Shown: piece by piece, positions 60,391 through 64,000 of the stretch | Numbering within the stretch: position 1 is the stretch's first letter | How the letters are laid out: each line of letters opens with the position of its first letter | Assembly: GCA_030539335.1 (NCBI GenBank) | Contig: JAUNSG010000003.1 | Span: forward strand, 62,001 to 126,000 | From: Eubacteriales bacterium | GTDB lineage: Bacteria > Bacillota > Clostridia > Oscillospirales > Butyricicoccaceae | Reading direction: 5' to 3' | DNA length: 64,000 bases | Translations under genes and position numbers: made by a program | The notes under the pieces: model-generated | Databases searched by the model: none | What the model saw: the letters and a program-made list of their open reading frames with translations, nothing else | Told to the model about the DNA's origin: nothing

Positions 60391-61740
60391 ATGGCGTACA
60401 CGTTTCGTGGCGGTATTCATCCTGGCACTCATGACGATCCGGGATTCAAGGCCGCAACAAACAAAAAGCCGATCGAGATCCTGAAGGCACCGGATAAGGT
60501 AGTCCTTCCTGTTTCGATGCACATTGGCGCACCGGCCAAGCCGCTGGTGAAGAAGGGTGATATCGTAGACATGGGTCAGATGATCGCTGAGGCCGGCGGA
60601 TTTGTGAGCGCCCCGGTACATGCTTCGGTTTCCGGCAAGGTAATTGAGGTTGCACCGCGTCTCCATCCGAACGGTTCCAAGGTTCTGTCGATTGTGATCG
60701 AGAACGACCATGAGGACAGACTGCATGAGTCCGTGAAGCCGAAGAATTTCGACGCAATGAGCAACGATGACCGCATTCAGGCAATCTGGGATGCCGGTAT
60801 TGTTGGACATGGCGGCGCGACCTTCCCGACCCATGTCAAGATTAAGTCCGGTATCGGCAAATGTGATACCATCCTGATTAATGGTGCTGAATGTGAGCCG
60901 TACATCACATCCGACCACCGCCTCCTGCTGGAGCGTCCGGAAGAGATCGTCGAGGGTGTCCGTTATCTGGTAAAGATTATGGCGGTCAAGCAGGCGTTCA
61001 TCTGTATCGAGCTCAACAAGCAGGATACCTTTGCTAAGATTGAAGAGCTGCTCGCAGGCGATCCGGTCATCAAGCTGGCTCCGCTGGAGTGCCGCTACCC
61101 GCAGGGTGCTGAGAAACAGTTGATTAACGCTGTTACCGGCCGTGAAGTACCGTCCGGCAAGCTGCCGGCAGACGCTGGCTGTGCTGTATTCAACGTTGAT
61201 ACCGCAGGCGCTGTTTATCGCTGCTTTGCCAAGGGCATGCCGGTCCTGCGCCGCGTTGTCACGATTTCCGGTTCGGCGATCGCAGAGCCGAAGAACCTGG
61301 AAGCGCGCACCGGTACTCTGATTACCGAATTGATCGATGCGTGCGGCGGCTTTAAGAAGGCGCCGAATAAACTTTTGGCTGGCGGCCCGATGATGGGCAA
61401 TGCGCAGTTCTCTACCGATACGCCGGTCCTGAAGGGCACCAATGCTTACCTCGCCTTTGCCGAGGATGAGGACAAGCGTGTTGCAAATCCGACCTGCATC
61501 CGCTGCGGCCGCTGTGTTGGCGTCTGCCCGATGCATCTGACCCCGGTTTACATGAACATGTTCGCAGCAGAGAACAATCTGGAAGGCTGCGAGGAGTATG
61601 ACGTCCTCGACTGTATCGAGTGCGGCTCCTGTGCTTATGTATGTCCGGCCCGTATCCCGCTGGTTCAGCAGTTCCGTGTTGCGAAGATGCGCGTTCAGGA
61701 CAAGCGCAGAGCAGAAGCGGCTGCTGCGGAAAAGAAGTAA
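60391..61740 (+). CDS. rnfC: Rnf complex subunit RnfC
   Basis: RnfC is the membrane-associated subunit that carries NADH-side flavin and Fe-S centres of the Rnf ferredoxin:NAD+ oxidoreductase, an ion pump. The product is 449 residues. It has a GGIHPGTHDDPGFK N-terminus, an NADH-binding Rossmann-like part (GHGGATFPTHVKI) and two 4Fe-4S motifs, CIRCGRCVGVCP and CIECGSCAYVCP, near residues 370-420. The start at 60391 is preceded by AGAGAGGTG. It is the first gene of the order C-D-G-E-A. Confidence 0.95.
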   Translation: MAYTFRGGIHPGTHDDPGFKAATNKKPIEILKAPDKVVLPVSMHIGAPAKPLVKKGDIVDMGQMIAEAGGFVSAPVHASVSGKVIEVAPRLHPNGSKVLSIVIENDHEDRLHESVKPKNFDAMSNDDRIQAIWDAGIVGHGGATFPTHVKIKSGIGKCDTILINGAECEPYITSDHRLLLERPEEIVEGVRYLVKIMAVKQAFICIELNKQDTFAKIEELLAGDPVIKLAPLECRYPQGAEKQLINAVTGREVPSGKLPADAGCAVFNVDTAGAVYRCFAKGMPVLRRVVTISGSAIAEPKNLEARTGTLITELIDACGGFKKAPNKLLAGGPMMGNAQFSTDTPVLKGTNAYLAFAEDEDKRVANPTCIRCGRCVGVCPMHLTPVYMNMFAAENNLEGCEEYDVLDCIECGSCAYVCPARIPLVQQFRVAKMRVQDKRRAEAAAAEKK

Positions 61741-61755
61741 GGAGGGTAAATACAT

Positions 61756-62748
61756 ATGTATGATTTGAGCAATGTTGTAATTACATCCTCCCCGCACATT
61801 AAGAGCAGTGAGGATACCCGTTCGATCATGCTCGATGTTGTCATCGCGCTGATCCCATCCCTGTGTGTGTCCACGTACGTATTTGGACCGCGCGCCATTG
61901 TGATGACTCTGGTTTCGATCATCGCCTGTGTCCTGTTTGAGGCAGCGTATGATAAGATCCTGAAGAAGCCGTCCACCATCGGCGACCTTTCCGCCGTGGT
62001 CACCGGCACCCTGCTTGCCTTTGTCGTTCCGGTTACGCTTCCGTACTGGATGCTGATCATCGGCGCCGGCATTTCCATGATCTTTGCGAAGTGCCTGTTC
62101 GGCGGCCTTGGCAAGAACTTTATCAACCCGGCTCTGGCCGGACGTGCATTCCTGATGGCTTCCTGGCCGGTTGCCATGACCACCTGGGTTGCGGCTCACG
62201 GTTCGGTCAGCCTCGGCTCCACGGCGGATGCTGTTTCGGTAGCAACCCCGATGGCAATCCTGAAGGGCACCTCGGACGATACCCTGCCGAGCCTGCTCAA
62301 CATGTTCCTCGGACAGATCGGCGGCTCTATGGGTGAAGTTTCCGCACTGGCTCTGCTGGTTGGCGGTGCTTACCTGCTGTACCGCAAGGTCATCACCATC
62401 CACATCCCGGCAGCATACATCCTGACGGTTGCCGTTCTGACGCTGATCGCTCCGACCGGCGGCCTGAGCAACATTCAGTCCATGCTGTACAATGTATTCG
62501 GCGGCGGTCTGATGCTCGGTGCGATCTTTATGGCAACCGACTACGTCACCTCCCCAGTATCCAAGAAGGGTCAGGTCGTCTTTGGCATTGGCTGTGGCCT
62601 GCTGACCTTTATGATCCGCAAGTGGGGCGGCTATCCGGAAGGTGTCTGCTACTCCATCATGATCATGAACTGCACGGTTTGGCTCATTGATAAATACACT
62701 CGCCCGACGAAGTTCGGCGCACCGGCAAAGCAGAAGAAGGAGGGCTGA
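61756..62748 (+). CDS. rnfD: Rnf complex subunit RnfD
   Basis: The product is 330 residues, an integral membrane protein with about nine to ten helices. It carries a covalently bound FMN in known homologues; the expected threonine lies in ADAVSVATPMAILKG. It shares a fold with NqrB and helps to form the ion path. The ribosome-binding site is AAGGAGGG, and the start follows rnfC by 15 bases. Confidence 0.95.
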   Translation: MYDLSNVVITSSPHIKSSEDTRSIMLDVVIALIPSLCVSTYVFGPRAIVMTLVSIIACVLFEAAYDKILKKPSTIGDLSAVVTGTLLAFVVPVTLPYWMLIIGAGISMIFAKCLFGGLGKNFINPALAGRAFLMASWPVAMTTWVAAHGSVSLGSTADAVSVATPMAILKGTSDDTLPSLLNMFLGQIGGSMGEVSALALLVGGAYLLYRKVITIHIPAAYILTVAVLTLIAPTGGLSNIQSMLYNVFGGGLMLGAIFMATDYVTSPVSKKGQVVFGIGCGLLTFMIRKWGGYPEGVCYSIMIMNCTVWLIDKYTRPTKFGAPAKQKKEG

Positions 62749-62751
62749 GTC

Positions 62752-63333
62752 ATGGCAAAGCAGAAGAATGAATATGTACAGCTCGGCGGTATCCTTTGTG
62801 GAATTACGCTGGTAGTTGCACTGGTACTCGGCGGCGTAAACGCGGTCACTGTGGGACCGATTGCAGCGAACAATGAAAAGACGACGCAGGACGCCCTTGC
62901 TGCACTGATTCCGGACTGTGAAGCGGAGCAGTTGGACGTTCCGGAGGGAACGACCGCAGACGGCTACAGCGCTACGGTTGAAATTGCGTCGGCATATAAG
63001 ATGACGGACGCCAATGGTGAAGTTGCAGGTTATTGTATCGAAGTAACGCCGACCGGCTTCGGCGGTGCGGTTGACACGATGGTTGGCATCCTGCCGGACG
63101 GCACGGTTGCAGGCATCAAGATCCTGAGCTGCAGCGGTGAGACTCCGGGCCTCGGTGCAAAGGCAACGGAGGAAGAGTTTTATGGCCAGTTCGCTGGTCA
63201 GCCGGCAGATGGCTCGGTCAAGGTTGCCAAGGATGGCGGCGAGATTGCTGCAATCACCGGCGCAACCATCACCTCCCGCGCAGTTACCAACGGCGTAGAC
63301 GCTGCGGCAAGCTATGCGGCAAGCCTGAGCTAA
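62752..63333 (+). CDS. rnfG: Rnf complex subunit RnfG
   Basis: The product is 193 residues. One N-terminal transmembrane helix (about 13-35) anchors an extracellular FMN domain. The attachment motif is ITGATITSRAV, with the threonine that receives FMN by ApbE-type transfer in homologues. It is homologous to NqrC. The start is 3 bases after the rnfD stop. Confidence 0.94.
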   Translation: MAKQKNEYVQLGGILCGITLVVALVLGGVNAVTVGPIAANNEKTTQDALAALIPDCEAEQLDVPEGTTADGYSATVEIASAYKMTDANGEVAGYCIEVTPTGFGGAVDTMVGILPDGTVAGIKILSCSGETPGLGAKATEEEFYGQFAGQPADGSVKVAKDGGEIAAITGATITSRAVTNGVDAAASYAASLS

Positions 63334-63346
63334 GGAGGGGCGTAAC

Positions 63347-63937
63347 ATGAATATTGCAAAACAGTTTAAGGAAGGCCTGGTTACCAACAACCCGGTTATG
63401 GTACAGCTGATCGGCATGTGCCCGACCATGGCGACCTCGACTTCTCTGACAAACGGTATCGGCATGGGCCTCTCGGCAACCGCCGTACTGATTTGCTCGA
63501 ATATCGTAATCTCCCTGCTGCGTAAGATCATCCCGAATAAGGTTCGGATCGCAGCATACATCACCATCATCGCGGGCTTCGTAACCATGGTCGACCTGCT
63601 GCTCCAGGCATTTATTCCAAGCCTGTCCGCATCCCTCGGCCTGTTTATCCCGCTGATCGTCGTTAACTGTATTATCCTTGGCCGTGCAGAGTCCTGTGCA
63701 TCCAAGACCCCGGTTCTTCCGTCTGCTGTTGACGGTGTCTGCATGGGTCTCGGCTTCACCTTTACGCTCTGCATCCTGTCTGTCATCCGTGAGCTTCTGG
63801 GCGCTGGCACCATCGGCGGCGGTCTGATTACCGTCTTCTCCCAGCCGGCTACCATTATGATCCTTCCGGCAGGCGGCTTCCTGACGCTGGGCTGTGTAAT
63901 CGCGGTAATGCAGAAGATTCTGCAGAAAGGAGAGTAA
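63347..63937 (+). CDS. rnfE: Rnf complex subunit RnfE
   Basis: The product is 196 residues with six predicted membrane helices. It pairs with RnfA to form the core of the pump, similar to NqrD and NqrE. NPVMVQLIGMCPTMATST and the glycine-rich GAGTIGG segment are typical. GGAGGGG precedes the ATG. Confidence 0.94.
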   Translation: MNIAKQFKEGLVTNNPVMVQLIGMCPTMATSTSLTNGIGMGLSATAVLICSNIVISLLRKIIPNKVRIAAYITIIAGFVTMVDLLLQAFIPSLSASLGLFIPLIVVNCIILGRAESCASKTPVLPSAVDGVCMGLGFTFTLCILSVIRELLGAGTIGGGLITVFSQPATIMILPAGGFLTLGCVIAVMQKILQKGE

Positions 63938-63943
63938 TCGAAC

Positions 63944-64000
63944 ATGACACAGGTTTTATCTATTGCTCTCGGCGCAATTCTGATCAATAACTTTATTTTC
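63944..64000 (+). CDS. rnfA: Rnf complex subunit RnfA, N-terminal fragment
   Basis: The first 19 codons (MTQVLSIALGAILINNFIF) are present; the gene is cut by the window end. The sequence and its place after rnfE identify RnfA, the partner of RnfE. AAAGGAGAG precedes the ATG. rnfB is expected next. Confidence 0.9.
   Translation, partial: MTQVLSIALGAILINNFIF

Noticed and set aside
60238..63987. Open frame of 1249 codons on the minus strand over the rnf genes
   Set aside because: It lies antisense to clear rnfC, rnfD, rnfG and rnfE, has no start signal and shows no domain. It follows from the codon bias of those genes.

Overview
The window looks like chromosomal DNA of an anaerobic, spore-lineage Gram-positive bacterium (Bacillota, Clostridia). 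The signs are a RnfCDGEA cluster, mini-RNase III (MrnC), a SpoIIIE/FtsK translocase, YycH/YycI/YycJ-type genes, VanW-domain secreted proteins, BIG2 and clostridial surface repeats, AGGAGG-type ribosome-binding sites and many near-consensus sigma-A promoters with 17-bp spacers. The high-GC coding bias would fit an Oscillospirales gut anaerobe such as Butyricicoccus or Agathobaculum, but that placement is inference. I found no rRNA, tRNA, CRISPR array, insertion sequence or prophage. Genes are dense and the layout is mostly that of a core genome.

1-12.5 kb: the 3' end of glycogen synthase and a secreted CxxC-repeat protein, then a Nudix hydrolase overlapping a WalK-like receptor without a kinase domain, YycH-like and YycI-like membrane proteins, murA, YycJ-type metallohydrolase, rlmH, a DUF523 protein and an SDR enzyme. 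An ECF-like sigma factor with a cysteine cluster follows. 12.6-18.1 kb: a carbohydrate module with a Gfo/Idh/MocA dehydrogenase plus ABM protein, a divergent GntR-HTH/LacI-type regulator, an IolE-like isomerase and a Cof-type HAD phosphatase. 18.4-22.7 kb: ftsK/spoIIIE, a flavin reductase-like protein and an orphan AraC regulator.

22.7-26.5 kb: an 841-bp AT-rich, purine-rich gap, then a pantothenate operon (DUF2520 dehydrogenase, panB, panC, panD). Its long leader folds a hairpin with two bulged adenosines. 26.5-32.3 kb: tandem VanW-domain secreted paralogues, an AEC transporter, a surface protein related to the one at 0.7 kb, and a TSUP permease. 32.4-38.7 kb (minus strand): nagA with a long ROK protein, then proB-proA-CYTH-metallo-beta-lactamase.

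38.9-51 kb: growth and division genes (zapA-like coiled coil, U32 peptidase, dut, maf, mreC, mreD, PBP2, a MinD-like ATPase, mgsA), then hisS-aspS. 51-56.5 kb: a second IolE paralogue behind a 23-codon leader ORF, a CapA-family protein, a BIG2 surface protein, yebC, and an unannotated 48-residue Gln/Asn-rich ORF. 56.5-64 kb: mrnC and thioredoxin from overlapping divergent promoters, gapA, a soluble GHKL ATPase, and the Rnf ferredoxin:NAD+ oxidoreductase operon, cut within rnfA by the window end.

No large undescribed system is obvious. The best leads are the kinase-less Wal-like cluster, the structured pan and rnf leaders, the sigma factor with a Cys cluster, the Gln/Asn-rich small ORF, and the tailed PBP2 next to a MinD lacking its membrane anchor.
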